Assembly: GCA_964020085.1 (NCBI GenBank)
Contig: OZ026603.1
Span: 9,429,426 to 9,493,425 of the forward strand
Direction: 5' to 3'
DNA length: 64,000 nt
Source of the DNA: Micromussa lordhowensis
Lineage: Eukaryota > Cnidaria > Anthozoa > Scleractinia > Lobophylliidae
Position numbers and translations under genes: made by a program. Shown piece after piece: positions 14,401 to 28,800 of this stretch (position 1 is the first letter of the stretch; each line of letters starts with the position of its first letter). The notes under the pieces were generated by a model. That model saw only the letters and a program-made list of their open reading frames with translations, made no database searches and had not been told where the DNA came from.

Positions 14401-15435
14401 TTCTTGTTCTCAAAATTATCTGTCAAGTCGTAAGAGAGGTAGAGTGTATAAGACAGGGATTGTTGTCAATTAATTAATTTTTAAAAGTATGATTCAGTCA
14501 AGATTGAACCTACCAAATCCATTTTACTGTAATCCGCCTCCTCATCACTGTCATATGGCATATCTACAGCACTAAACAAAGACCAGAACAAGACTCAAAC
14601 AAAGTTGACAAGGTTTCACATGTACAAAACGTCACTTCTCCAAAATATATCAAAACAAAAATTTAATTACTGATACTTGATAGATCTCCCTAGCTCATTT
14701 CATCTCACTTCTAAACTTAAGTTAAAGTGCCACTATGATGAAATTTTCGATACCCAGTTCTTTACAATTTCGAACACAATAGGTCTTTCTTAGATATCTT
14801 GTCAAATTTCAATGTATCACGAACATTAGAACTCGCAGTTTTTGGACCTTTATTTCCGAGAATTTACGGCCGCCATTAATTTCGCTTGTTCCAAGTCTTG
14901 GTTGAGAATTGGAGAAAATGACGTCATTTTCTCAAAAATACCACACAGGTTGAAACTATAATAACAAGTCGAAAATTGCACGAATATATGAGCCATATGT
15001 TATTTTTATGCGAATTGCTGTGCTAATTGTTATTATAATTTCAACCCGTGTGGTATTTTTGAGAAAATGACGTCATTTTCTCACCAATTCTCACCAAGAC
15101 TTGGAACAAGGGAAATTAATGGCGGCCGTAAATTCTCGGAAATAAAGGTCCAAAAACCGCGAGTTCTAAAGTTCGTAATACACTGAAATGTGGCAAGATA
15201 TCTAGGAAAGAAATGTTGTGCACGAAAATGTAAAAAAATGGGTATTGAGAATTTGATCATAGTGGCACTTTAAAAAGATAAGTTCCAAAATGAACAAATT
15301 GCTCTAGAGTAGCTAACAAACTGCCACTTAGGAGAGATAACTGACCAGTTGGGATTTGCACTGAATGTGGGATTTAAGATACAATTCAAGCATCATGTAT
15401 TGTAACATACTCAAGTATATACCACAGGAATTAAA

Positions 15436-15473
<38 letters not shown>

Positions 15474-18400
15474 AGGGAGTATTACAAGATAATTTGGTTT
15501 TATCAACTGAGTTGATAATGTGAATTGACCACCATAAAGAGATTTGAAAGCTGACGCTTTGGGTGTTAGCCCTTCGTCGAAGCAAATCAATTTGCTCCTT
15601 ATATACCACAGGTCCCTTTTCATAGCACCCCTTTACATTGGCATTGGCAAGATAAGCACTCAGTGGACCCTTAGAGAAAAGACCAGCTGCCTGTGCAGTT
15701 CAGAATCTTTTGCATTAACAGTACTTCAAATAGAATCTTGATATTAGTCAGTGCTTCAAGCCAAACATTTATTACATATTTAAACCTTACCCTGGATAAC
15801 ACTCTGAATAGCTGTCTGGAACATAATTGACATCTTTTACTTTGCGGGAATGTCGATCCCTTTTCTTTCGTCTTCAGAGAGTTAAGTCACAAACAACTAC
15901 ATCACAAATTAACAACTGAGAAAAACAATGTTAACCATAGCGACGTTATTAAAGGTGGATATTGTTTTTAGCCACACTTTTTTCTTCTCCAACAAATTTT
16001 TTGTTGCATAGTGATTTTAGAGCCTGCAAACAATGATAACTTGTCTTCAAAATGAGAAAATGGTATTGCCAAAAACAGTTCCAAGGGAAGGTACATTGTA
16101 TACCATATTTAAGTTCTTTCAAGTGATCTTGGCTGAAAACTTCAAATAAAGATAGATCTGTTTACAATTAATGTTACTGACAGTCTAAACTGGCAACACA
16201 TTGACATACTGTATCACAAACTGCCACCCAAGGTGGGTAGAGGCCAGTAACCAAGTTATCCAGTGGTCATCTTGTTAATCAGGATCATGTAGTAAAATCC
16301 TTTCAAATCAAAAATATGTGCAACATTTGACTTAAAAATATGGATTTTGAGAGACTGTATGAAAGGATACTTTGGGTCAACTGAATCCCATGCTGCTCTC
16401 TCTTCCATTTCCTGCTAAATAAATAATATAAAAAATAATCAATATTATAAATAAATAAAATAAAATAAAGTGACATAAATGTGGAACTGTATAATTATAA
16501 CAAAATTCACACATACCTTTTTGCCAAAGGTTTGCGTGACAGACTTAGCAAACTCTTCAGCTGAAACACCTAAATTTAAAAAGAAATAACTGTCATTAAA
16601 CAGAACTAAAAAGAGCATTTAGTTTGAAGTGAAGCCATGTGTCAAGTATAAATAAAGTTTTGATCTTAATTAGAATAGATTTTTACAATTTTATTTTTCC
16701 GTTTTCTCCTTAGTTTTAGTTTCAATTGAGAAGATATATCAAACACTCAAGACAGTGTTTGACCATGTTTCCAAACACCTCGAAGTTTGTCAAAAATACT
16801 CCACTGCACGTCGTGTTTTCAACTCTCTCCTCGGTGTTTGAAAATGTGGTCAAACACGGTCTTTCCTGTTTGATCCATTACCTGACCAATAGAAACCTTT
16901 GATCACTGCAAGTTTGTGTACAAATAGTGGTAACACAGTCGTCATGTTTCACTGTCTTACCTTTCTTGCTAAACTGTGCCTGAAAGGAAAATCAAGGGAA
17001 CATGGCATTATTGAACAATAAAAGATACCAATGAAGCATGCTACTGGTAACTCATGAAATACATACAAATGACTATAAAATGTAACTGGAAACATTCCGC
17101 AATAAATATTATCAAGACCAGCTGAATTGGCTAAAGTCTGTGCTAGTAATAAAGAAATACTGTTGAACCTCCTGTTGCGACCACCTCTCCTTAGCAACCA
17201 GTTTTCCAAAATACCAAACGTTTCCTGGTCATATCACTATATTTGGAACCTGTTGTAAGCAACCACCTCTCGCCACCGACTGCGACCACGTTTGGAGCTA
17301 AAAGTTTGATTTTAACCCTCTGTAAGTGACCACTTGAGAGATAATAGCAGGGCAATTGGATAATAAGGTGATGTGACTTTATCACATTCCTGGGTAGTAC
17401 AAGACTTGGAAATTTCTCAATGGGAGGTATTGGATTTTTTTCTCGAAAGTTTTGACTTTTCACGTGAATAAAACATTTAAAACATGGTGTAAGTCTCTAA
17501 TGAGGCAAAATTTTGATCCAATATGGTCTTTCGGCTCTTGTAAGTGACCACCTCCATAAGTGACAACCTAGGCTTGGCATTGCGGGTGTCCAGTTACTGG
17601 AGGTTCGACTGTACATTGTACTGGCTTAAATTGTTCCCTATAAGGACATATACCTCATCAGCTCCAGCTTCAGATTTCTCAAAATAGCTTGTGGAATTCT
17701 TGGATTTCTTTTTGTCTCGTTCTTTTGCCTTTTCTTTCTTTTCATATTCTCTTGTGGTTGTTGTGGGATCATAATCTCCAATTTCTCCAAAGATACTGTA
17801 ATGAAAAGTGAAATGTTCTGATTAATACTTTGTGAATATTCAGCTCCAGCACTGTCTGCAACATATTACCTCAACAGAAAAAATATGCTGATGCAAAATG
17901 AAAACACTCATTGACAATTTAGAACTGTCTTAATCTGTCAAAACCTTTTCATGAACATGGTTGACAAAGACATCACTCATTACCTGACTCTTCCCTGCTA
18001 AAAAATTCTATTTGACCAAATAAATACAAAGTGTCAGATATATATAGTTGTGGTTTTCACAAATTTTTGTTGTTAATATTTAAGGAAATTCTTTTCCCCG
18101 ATCACTCGCGGACCCATGGTAACCCTGCTTTTGCTTTTATTTTCTTAAAAACTTTCTTTATATGCACCGACATTTTGTCAATTTATTAGCCCCACATCAT
18201 ACAGTTAGTGCACTGACTGCCAAATGTTGGTCAACACTCTGTCGCCAATGCACCAACAAGTTATCGAGTGATGGTAGATAGATTTCTTTGCAAGCTGTTC
18301 TTCAATATAATGTTTAAAATTAATATATATCACACACACACTCCTTCCTACCTATCATCAGCCCCTGCAGGGCGCATCTGTTGTCCTTGCTTGTCACTCT

Positions 18401-19840
18401 TTTCCTTCTCTTTCGCTATGATAAGAAGATTGGAAACTGCTGTAAGTGTTTCATCAGGATATTAAAATATTAAAACTAGTGTAGCCAAGGCTATGAAAGT
18501 GCTGCGGAAATTGGGATGTTGTTTGCAAATTGAAGTAGGGATTGTATAGAGCTTGTGTAGAAATGGTTGTCATCAAGTTATTTTGTTTGGTCAAGTCCCA
18601 GAAATTGTTGAGTAAGATGTGGTTATATTCAATTTGTGATGTCATCAGTTACAGCAACACTAAAGTTCATAAGTTTAAGATTTCATGAACAAAATTAACT
18701 GATTTTGTGCGATTATGCAACGGCTTGTTAAAAAATATCGAATGTAGCTGTGCGAATTAGTGCATAAGTGCGAACACATGAAAGCCTGTCAAATTTGCCG
18801 AGGTGCTTCGGCAAGAAGCACATGGCAGCTACACAAGTATACGAGAAAGCTAACAGAAAAAATACTTAAACTACGTTTAATTTTTGGCAGACGACAGTAC
18901 TATCGAAAACCTCACAGTGTTACTTGTTTGTGGCGAACTCGACCTGATCAATCTATTCATCGACATGTATCCACCTAACAGAACTTGATATCAATCTATT
19001 GACGACATATATCTACTTAAGGTATCAGCCACACCTGTCAGAACCGTCCGCACGCGGATCTCTGTAATGCTTTCATGTCTCTTATAAACCCCAACAAACC
19101 ATACATTTTCTGAAAGCTCAATATTTCTAGATTATGAAAATTGTAGAGATAGCGTACATGTCATTGAGACGTTTTTTTTTGCGAAAACATATGTCTGTGT
19201 AAAGTCAACTCCAGTCCCGCTAAGAATGGTCGGAAGAGAACGATAAACGTTGCATTTGCTTCTTGACACGTTCTACTAAAAAACCGTGTCTCAGTTTTTA
19301 TTTGTTTCTTTTGTGACAATAGGATAAAGTCAGAGGAGACAAATCATCAGCACTTCCTTCGAAAAAATGACGATTATTTGAAAACGGAAAAAGAAAACAA
19401 AAATCGCTGACACGCTTTTCAAGAAAAACAATCTGACAATAAGCTGGCCAAATTTCATCTAAATCGGTACAGGGCTGCCGACTTGGAGTTAAAAACTCCA
19501 AAAATTTTGTTCAGAGAAAACAAGAAAAATTTATTTTTTGCGGCATCTTAACCGCAATAGGATTATAATAACTAATCATCCATTTTGATGTTTACCAGCG
19601 AGGGATCATCTTGCAACAACAATAGGCATTTGACAGGTGATATGCAGCAGGCCAAATCTTCACGCGGGATGTGGCGGGAATGCACTGCATTTTCTGTTTA
19701 TTGACGACAGACCAAGAAAACTAAAAACCTTTGAGACTGTCGCGTGACCGCCATCGATAGCTCGAAAGCCAAGAACTGATGCACAATTTATCGCGAGCGC
19801 CCTGCTTTTTTTTTCATCGTCGGAAGTGGAAGATTAGTTT

Positions 19841-19871
<31 letters not shown>

Positions 19872-22800
19872 TAATAATAGCGGAGCTCCAGCGGCCCAAA
19901 GGGCCGCCAAGCGGAGCCCCATAACCATATAGGAAAAAGAAACCCATGTATGGATTTTCTCATGGTTAATCATGGACAGCGGTATTGCTCGTGGGCGCGT
20001 ACGCACGACGGCGACGACAACGACGACGACGACGACGACGGTGGAGTCGCGCAAGATGGCGGCCATAAGGGGACCTCTAAACCAAAAGGAGGCTTAATTT
20101 TTCGCGTGCTTTCTGGAGCTCAACGCGGCTACACAATATGCTAGGTCAGCTAAAGGAGTAACGTTTGTCGTGTTTACGTGGAAACTGGAAGATTTCCAAA
20201 CTGGAAGATTTCTGGCTAATTTATTTAACTACAACTAGTACTACGCAATAGGGTCAATGCAATGATAAAACCTTGGAACAATGCTCACATGTTAACATCA
20301 TTCAGATAATATTTTAGCCCAATAGTTTTTGGCAGTTCTTTATTAAACAATCAAAGTAATTTTCACAATTTCCTCTGATAATGTTTTGATTTTTTAATCC
20401 ACTCGTTTGACTTCTGGATTGAAAAAAGCAGTTCATTTCAGTTGAAAGAAAAACTAAACACCAAACAATATGCAGAAAACCTTGCAGCAAAGTTACAAAA
20501 CTGAACTCAAAATTCAACCTTATCCTGGATAAGCCTAATCGGGCTACAGGAGCTCCGCTTTTAGGTTGACCTAAATCTATATATTAAGACTTTATTTATC
20601 CAGGGTAGCACGTAATAGCCACAGGCTAATAAACTTGTGGCCCTGATTTAAACAACTAATTACAAGATTAAAATAGAACATCATCGTGCGACGGACAGCT
20701 TTCGTCACTGAAACACTGAAACACTGAAACATCCAAATGGAACCAAGTCCGTTTTTACTTCCTAAATTCTCCACAAGTTCAGCACTTTCTTGACAAAAGC
20801 GACAGGTCACCGATTCGTTGATCTTCTCCAGGGCCAGGTTGTTTGAAAGCCTGTTAACGCTAACCCAGGATTAAAAGTTAACCGAAGCATTAATTTTTCT
20901 TGTTTAAAAATGTTTTTCGCTTCCTGTTTTTTGTTTAGTTTGAGATTATTCAAATTCAAAAGAGAAGGCCAAACAATATAAACAGAAAACCTCTCCGAAA
21001 AGTTGCAAAACTGAAATCAAAATTCTCGCTAACCCTGGGTTAGCTTAATCGGGCTTTGAACAACCCGGCCAGTCTTTGACCGGCTACGATAGCGTGGCCA
21101 TAGAACTTTTGCCATGTTTCAGTGCTTTCCAGATCTGCAAGAGGTTCTTCAACCGTAATTTTTGACCGGCTTGCACTACATGTTGACAAGGAAAGCGACG
21201 AATCGCATTTGGCGCTTGGCTGCTTGTTCAACTCCTTTAGCCATTGCTCCTGGTTGAAGTAAGAGTAAGTCACTCTCCGCTAATTTTTCAGCCCAATCAA
21301 AGCTAAACGAGTCTTTCGGCTTCTTACGCCTTGCCGTTGCAGATGAAAAGAAACACGACCTCTTCTTTTTTTTTGCAGGCATTTGAATCAATCTTGCGGC
21401 ATGTAATGCGTGATAAAATGACACCACTATACCTTGTGAATTATTTTGTGACGCGTTGACCTACAAGTTAATCCAGAATGACAGGACTTTTCAACGGGTA
21501 TTTCAAACAATTAACGTGTAGTAAACTTCAACGTCCAACGAAATAATATTTCTTTTTGGAATTTTTTTTTAAAGAAAGCTCTTGAAAAGCTCTATCTGAA
21601 CGTCTCGAAATCAAAATTTAGAAAATTCGCATTCTGAACCCTGGCTGATACCTTAACATTGCAATGACGCACTGGCACTCACCTGAACTGGCGTCGAAAC
21701 TCGAAAAAGCAAGATGACAGTGTAGAAGATCTTATGTTATGTTATGTTATTGTTATAACTTCCCAGTTGCTTATGTTCTTGGTCTCGAATTGAGGCAATG
21801 CGCAGTGCATTCTGGTCCGCTGAAAGCGAGGCTCTTCGCAGCGCAGAGCATTGTGGTCCGCTGAAAACGAGGCTCTACCACAGCGCAAAGCATTGTGGTC
21901 CGCTGAAAGCGAGGCTAAAAACCATGGCAAATCTCAAATTTTCCTACCTTTCTTTTATATTTAGATTATGAACTGCTGCTATGCTCGCTCCGCAGCAATG
22001 AGGCGAGGTGAATGGTCCTTCAAAGACAATTTTTCTCACAATTTGTTTTGTCAAATTACTTGTATCTTGCAGTCTTGAATTTTTAGTGATTACATGGCTC
22101 TTGACATCTTTGAGTCTGAATGTCTTGCACTCACATTTTAAACACTTTAAACTCTCAGTCACACAATTTAAAGAGTCAATTTTTACACTTTTCAAAAGAA
22201 CATTGCTAGTCTGGCCTTCTCCCCAAGACTCACATTTACCATTTGCCACCCCTAAAATGAAACCTTCTTTTACACTCTTTTGACTGATACTGTCAAAAAG
22301 TCATGCTAAATTCAACAGAAGACTTTGAAATTATGTGAGTTTAAAGTGCAAATCTATGTCATTGTTTAAAAAAAAAAAAACAAACAAACAGAAGACTTTG
22401 AACTATAATCAAGAAATTAGTGATTAGCAAAAAAAATTCCACTTTCCCCTATGAGACATGCCTGCAAGAAATTGTGGTACTGTAGTTTTGTTCACTGATA
22501 CTTGTTTTCTTGAATGTAACTACCACTGATTGCCTGCATGTAGACTGCACACATGCATCCCATCCAGGGAACAGAGCATCCAGACAAAAAAAGGAATATA
22601 CTTCTGGAAGAAGGGTCACAGTAGATAGTGATAAAGATTTTAAATGTTTACCTTTTTCCTTCTTCTTAACCTTCTTTCCTCCCCGGGTGCCTTGACGCAA
22701 GTACAACAAGATTTGTGTCAATTTGTTGATAACAATGTCATTGGTTGTTAGTGTTGCTTGAGTCTAGGAGGAAAACAAATTAATGAAAATATCATTATCA

Positions 22801-25800
22801 TTGTAATTTATGTTTAACGGGAAAGCTACTTTTACCAAGTATAATATACACAGGTGTAGACCTGAGTAATTTGCCAATTTGCAGTAACACAACTACATAA
22901 CAAGCAGAGCTTGCAAACGACATCTGGGTGCATCAACAGAAGATTCCATAAACAGGGAATTTTCCTGTTAAAAATAGCCCAGTTTGTTATTAGCTTCTTC
23001 TTATTGAAATTAAAACATGGGTCACAGGCCACTGTGCACTGTGGCTGGATAGGACCTGCTCTGATAATGATTTACAAAAATATGTGTTAGAAAACAGCCC
23101 TAAGAAAATATGCACGCTGATTGGTTAATAATCATGTTTATATAACTTGATAGAAACACAGAACTAGCACCAGCTGTTGACGTGATGATGGCACAAGCAA
23201 AGATTATTAACAGTTCGATTATCAAAGTAAACAAGTTAGTTCCCTTTTTTTGTTGTGGTGTTTTCTAAAAGAAATAGTCAAAGAGAAAATGTTCTCGCGT
23301 TTCTATCAAGTTATAGAAACACTCGTGAAAGTCTTGGAAAAACTCAAAAAAGCTGTGGAAACACCTGCCTCAAACTTAAACTTGTGTTTCTATAACTCAA
23401 TAGAAACATGGTACATGTTTTCTATTTCTTAATAAATAATTTGCACAAAGTAGCATATAGCCTGGGACATCATCCTGGATTTCAATTGGTTTCAAGGGTA
23501 ATGTTAATGTTCCGAGACAAATGCTTTAAGACAGCACATACAAAAACGAACAGCAAGACCATTAAGAAATAACTAACTTCAATTCCAGGACAATCTGCTT
23601 TACTCCTGATGAGTGTCGTGGGGATATCACTCTCAGCATATTCATCTTCTACATCAAACACATAAGCCTGAGGAAAATAAAAACATTGTCAGCAGTGTTA
23701 GTCATTATACACCTTCATAACTGGCAATGGACATAAATTACAAACTACCAAACACACATTACTCAGAACTAGATTTTGTAGTATACTTTCCCAAGCTTTC
23801 AAAAAGATGACGTTCTTTTATTATGATCATACATTATGTAGTATTCACTTTATTTACTACATGTAGTTCTGTGAAGAGCAGCTTGGCAAAAGTGTATTGT
23901 TTGTGCTCAATGTTCTGACGTAGGTTTTGAGTATAAAAACAACAAGTACAATAAATAATGTACAATAACAACAGTGAAATAACATGAAGACTGTAAAGTG
24001 AATGCTTGTTACCATTCGTCCTGGTTGAAACAGTTCATTTCTGTCTGCCGGTCGGTTCCTGAACAAGGATTTGTAGATCTTTTGACCTGTTGCAAAAATA
24101 AAATACAAATACCCCAGGCATACAGTTAGTACATCCCATTAACACCGAGATAAAATTTAGAGTATGAACTGTTACCCTTTTTCAGACCAAACTATTACAC
24201 AAACATAATTATTATGACTTTTCATAACTTTTTCCAACATCTTTTAATCAACTTTGGCAGTCAAACCAATACCAGAAAACAAATCTCTTCAGATTTGACC
24301 TGTGGAATAAAATCTATTTCAGATCTGAATTTAACACATTTTGTTCTTGTATACATAGATCTCTTTCTCTTTTTACACCTAAAAAAAAGTTTTAGCATAA
24401 GGCGATTATAGACGCAATTCCAACGCAGTGGCGACATCATTTAAAAACATGCAATACCTATCAAAACAATTATTCTGTTTCCAATAGTGTCCAGTTACAT
24501 CTGAATGGTCACAATATTCGTCCCGATAAAGCTATCTCGAAAAACATTATTTTACAAAGAAGTCTGCTCAAAGGTCGAGATTATACCAACCGCACAGTTA
24601 AAATATTTGGAAAAATATAATTATCAGCTAGATTGGAAATAGATATCCAAAACACACATTTTGCAGTCTGCCATACCAGCCACTGGCCAAAAATTATTTT
24701 TAGCCCTGGATTTATGGAGTGGGATTGCATTATACTTAGCGACTTAATTATACTTAAATCTATGTACAGTGCATACTTGTATGGACTGACCCTACGACAA
24801 AAAGACTGAACTCTTGTTCAGGTCAGAAATAACCATGCATGTATGCCAGTAGCTGGAGGCAGAATCCTCCTGCAAAACCGTATTGTTACCTAGTTTTGTT
24901 GTGAACTCAACCTCATCTTCATTGTCATTTTCTTCCCTATAAAAACAAAACCAAAACAAAATAACACACATGCACAACAAATAGCCATACTGACAGGGTT
25001 TTCTAAGTAGTGATTTCAGTTATTTTACTTCCAGAGAAAACATTATTTTGCAATAAGAACTTTAATATAATTATGATATTATTAAAATGAGACTACTCTA
25101 ACCAAAGCCACCCAACAAAATTTTCTACAAATTTAACGAATGAAAATTGTGGAGGTTACGAAGATTTTTCCAACAATTATCCAAAATGACCACAAATTTG
25201 TTGCCTTTGTAATGTATAGCTTGATTACATGGATAATTTGTTGAAAAACATATGCTAACCTCCACAATTTTTATTTGCTAAATTTGTGGACAATTTTGTT
25301 GGGTGGCCTTGGTTGGAGTAGTCACACTGTAATATATTAACTATTATTGTCAAATTAAATAAAAGTAAAGTAATTCATTTTTCCATGACAACTGAATCAA
25401 TGACCTTACACCAGACTGAAATATTATTTGGATTGATTGATATTATAACTTTAAGAGCAAGTATTATCCACAAAACTATTGGTTAGGTTAAAACATGTTT
25501 GAGAAAGAAAGCTCTATCTGTATCTACACCACAACAACAAAGTACATACTTATCCTTTTGTTTACTTTTCACTTTCTTTACATTCAGCTCCTCATCTTCC
25601 TCATCCTCCTCGGCAATTTCACTACGAACCTTAAATAGTGGAAAGAGAAGACATGTACATGTAGGCCACACTGTATATCAGCTCATGAATGGATTAATCT
25701 CTCATTAAATATGAAGTGAAAAATAATTTGTGCTTATTTGAAAGGTCTTTCAAAATACAGAAGAATGGTTTTTGTCTTTTTGAAATATCTTTTTTCGTTT

Positions 25801-28800
25801 TGGAGATATTGAGGTTTTTCTATTATGCAAATTAGATCAGTGATGATGTCATATTGTTTGCAACTAAAAAGTGGAAATAGTGAATAAACGATATCTCTGA
25901 AAATATTGAAGCAGTGTTCTTGAAACTTGGCACCACAAATGTGCATCAAAAAAGAAACAAAATGACACCCTTAGTGCTGTTGCCATGACAACGGTTTTGC
26001 CGCTGGTGCTGTGTCAATAAAAACAGAAATTCCCAGTTTTGTCTTAAAACAAGAACATTCTACCCTACCCAATCTAATGATGGAAGTAAAGACAATATAA
26101 GAACTATGTCTGTTCCAAGTAGGACCCTTTGGCTCACTTTAGAGATTGCAAATGGGGATATTTACTTTTTTGACCGAGAGAGACTGGAGCCAAAAGAGTT
26201 GCTATGGCAACAGCATTAAGGGTTTCATTTTGTTTCTTTCTTGATGCACATTTGTGGTGCCAAGTTTCAAGAGCACTGCTTCAATATTTCCAGAGATATC
26301 GTTTATTCAGTATTTTCCACTTTTTAGTTGCAAACAATATGACGTCATCACTGATCTAATTTGCATAATAGAAAAACCTCAATATCTCTAAAATGAAAAA
26401 AGATAGTTCAAAAAGAAAAACACCATTCTTCTGTATTTTAAAAGGCTTTTCAAATAAGCACAAATTATTTTTCACTTCATAGGCACTTTAAGTAAACATT
26501 TCCTTCTAATGAACAGTAACTTATTTCAAAGGCATGCGCCAAGACTGTTGCTTAATTGACTGTTTGGGTTTAATTGGGTGACCACAGAAATAGCAAAATG
26601 TACTTTTTCTTAAGGATGTTTGTGTCCATTGTTACTGTGCATCCCTTCTGAACACAAAATTAATGTCAGTGCCACGCCACGTCACACATCAACCGAATAT
26701 GAAAGGAAAAATAGAAGCAAGTATAGGGCTTTGCACCAGGTGCCCTAACTTTGCCTACAATTTACTCTCTTGGATGCTAAGTGACTCCCATTTTTCTTTC
26801 TGTAGATCAGTTCCTTTCCCGGTTTTGTCCATTTTATCAAAAAGCAGAATAAATCTGACCGTGAGAAGAAGTGTGAGCGAAGTTTCCTTCAAATGCGAAC
26901 AGGCAATGCTAATATTAATTTTATTCCTTTTGAAGGCCTATTCTACCCAAGGAACAACACCAGCTCCAAAAGTTAACTTAATAGTCGACTCTAGTGGACA
27001 AAGTTTAATTACTGGATGTGTTTAAAAGAACATAGCACTTGACCTCTTCTTGGCTTGGCAAGGTTTCTGTACAGTTTGCAGTCATGGAAATATCTAATGA
27101 GAAAGACATTTTAGTACCTTCTGTAACAAGGCGAAGTCCAGGCCTTTCACAAGATGAGTGTGCTCCATGTCACCACCAAGAAACTTACTCTCTTGAATAG
27201 CTTGGCGACGTCTCTCAGCTGCAGTGTTTCTATTTCAAACAGAATAATAACTCGAGATTAATGGAGGCGCGGTGGCCTCATGGTTAGTGCGCTCGACTCC
27301 GGAGCGAGCGGTCCGGGTTCGAGCCCTGGCCGGGGACAGTGTGTTGTGTTCTTGGGCAAGACACTTTACTCTCACATTGCCTCTCTCCACCCAGGTGTAT
27401 AAATGGGTACCTGCTATTTGTTGGGGAAACCTAACAAAATTGCGGGGAAGTGACCTGCGATGGACTAGCATCCTGTCCAGGGGAAGTAGAAATACTTCTA
27501 GCCGCTTCATGCTACAGAAACCGGGATAAGCTCCGGCAGCTATGAGCCAGCCTTGGCTCCAAGGCTTCACTTTTTTTAATGGAGGAATTTAACACTTGTA
27601 ATATATTGAGTGAAACAACCAATAAACATCATTAGGGATTTAGATAAAGACTGATCTGAAGGTATTATGTCATGCCCAATTGCAAGCATTCTACAAATTA
27701 ATAAGAAATTTGCCTTACGTTGCTTCAGCAGTAGGCCCAACTGCTCGGTAGTTGGCAGTCGAACTGAGGGTGTCTGTTGACTGATAGTCAGGGTTTAGAC
27801 CATCTCTCCGTTCCCTTGCCTGAAAAAGTCATAGTGAAGAACAATTACAAGTAATTAAAGTAGTCAAACCAGCAAGCATATAGAGTTGAATTTGTTTTAA
27901 TAAATGAAACTTCATTATCATCCATCAAAAGTACACATTCGCACATTACATGTATTCAGGAACAGTCACGCGATTTACCCACTAGGATAACCGCTACTGA
28001 ACATTAATAAATTTAGAGTTACTACTGGTAAATTATGAACAAGCAAAAATATACCCTTAGCTCAAAGCAAGGAAACGTCACACATTTGGCATACATGAAG
28101 TTCACAGAACACTGTACAAAATTAGGGTTCATACATTTGTACATCTATCACACTATTTGCATCAACTTGTTCTCCTAACCATCTAAAGTTCCTTCCTCTA
28201 TATAACTTACTCGGTCTCTGTATTTACTTGCTAGCTCTTGTTCTCTTTCCTCTTCCATCTTTTTAAGCTTTGCATAATACCTTATAACAACAAAAGTGGC
28301 AGTTAATAAGAAAAATAAATCTGCTGAACTGCAACTGTGCAAGATGAACTATAATCAATATGGTGATGTGTTAGACCAAATAGCTGTACTCAAGTTAAAG
28401 TGCCACTATGACGAAAATCGCATCCTTCAAATCCGAGCCATTTTAAGACATAAACAAGCGGTTTATACAAGAGTAAAAATGCTGTTTACTGCTTTCAAAT
28501 ATCTCTTTTCGTTCCAGAGATATTCAAGTTTTTAAAATATGCAAATTAGCCAAGTGATGACGTCATACACTCAACCGTATTTTGATCAAATATGATAAAC
28601 AAGGATATCAGAGTCAATTTGTATAATAAATGTTTGAATTTTTACAGTAAGATTCTACTAGAGGTGCTCTGTAATATGAGCCTAACAATTTTGTTACCAT
28701 GGCAACATACTAGGTTCCAGACCACCACAACATTAAAGACTTTTCTGACCACTTTTAGGGTTCTATATTGATATTTGCCAGTGGTGCCTCATCTGCATAA

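Larger units (their letters stand above)
19021..21652. mobile_element. 2.6-kb TTAA-flanked DNA transposon, degenerate
   Basis: The ends are inverted (GGTATCAGCCA) and flanked by TTAA at 19017-19020 and 21653-21656. Inside are short minus-strand open stretches. One at 20810-20592 begins TCRFCQ and has a GSKNGLGS motif, recalling a zinc-binding motif of some transposases. Another at 21427-21040 appears in two frames, as if frameshifted. There are also two diverged direct repeats (about 20390-20530 and 20930-21055), an AAT microsatellite and a GAC microsatellite. TTAA duplications are known for Kolobok and piggyBac; I cannot decide between them. No intact transposase is present. The element sits in the IK intron between 22652 and 18415. 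Confidence 0.75.

Noticed and set aside
19839..20144. Asp-rich or Val/Leu-rich proteins on either strand
   Set aside because: They are translations of the AAT and GAC microsatellites inside a transposon.
26663..27025. 120-codon plus-strand open frame inside an IK intron
   Set aside because: It lies antisense to IK, has no recognisable domain or splice context, and composition is like the surrounding intron.
27260..27335. tRNA gene, because of clear A and B boxes
   Set aside because: It is the head of a dispersed SINE with a shared non-tRNA body, and the acceptor stem does not close.
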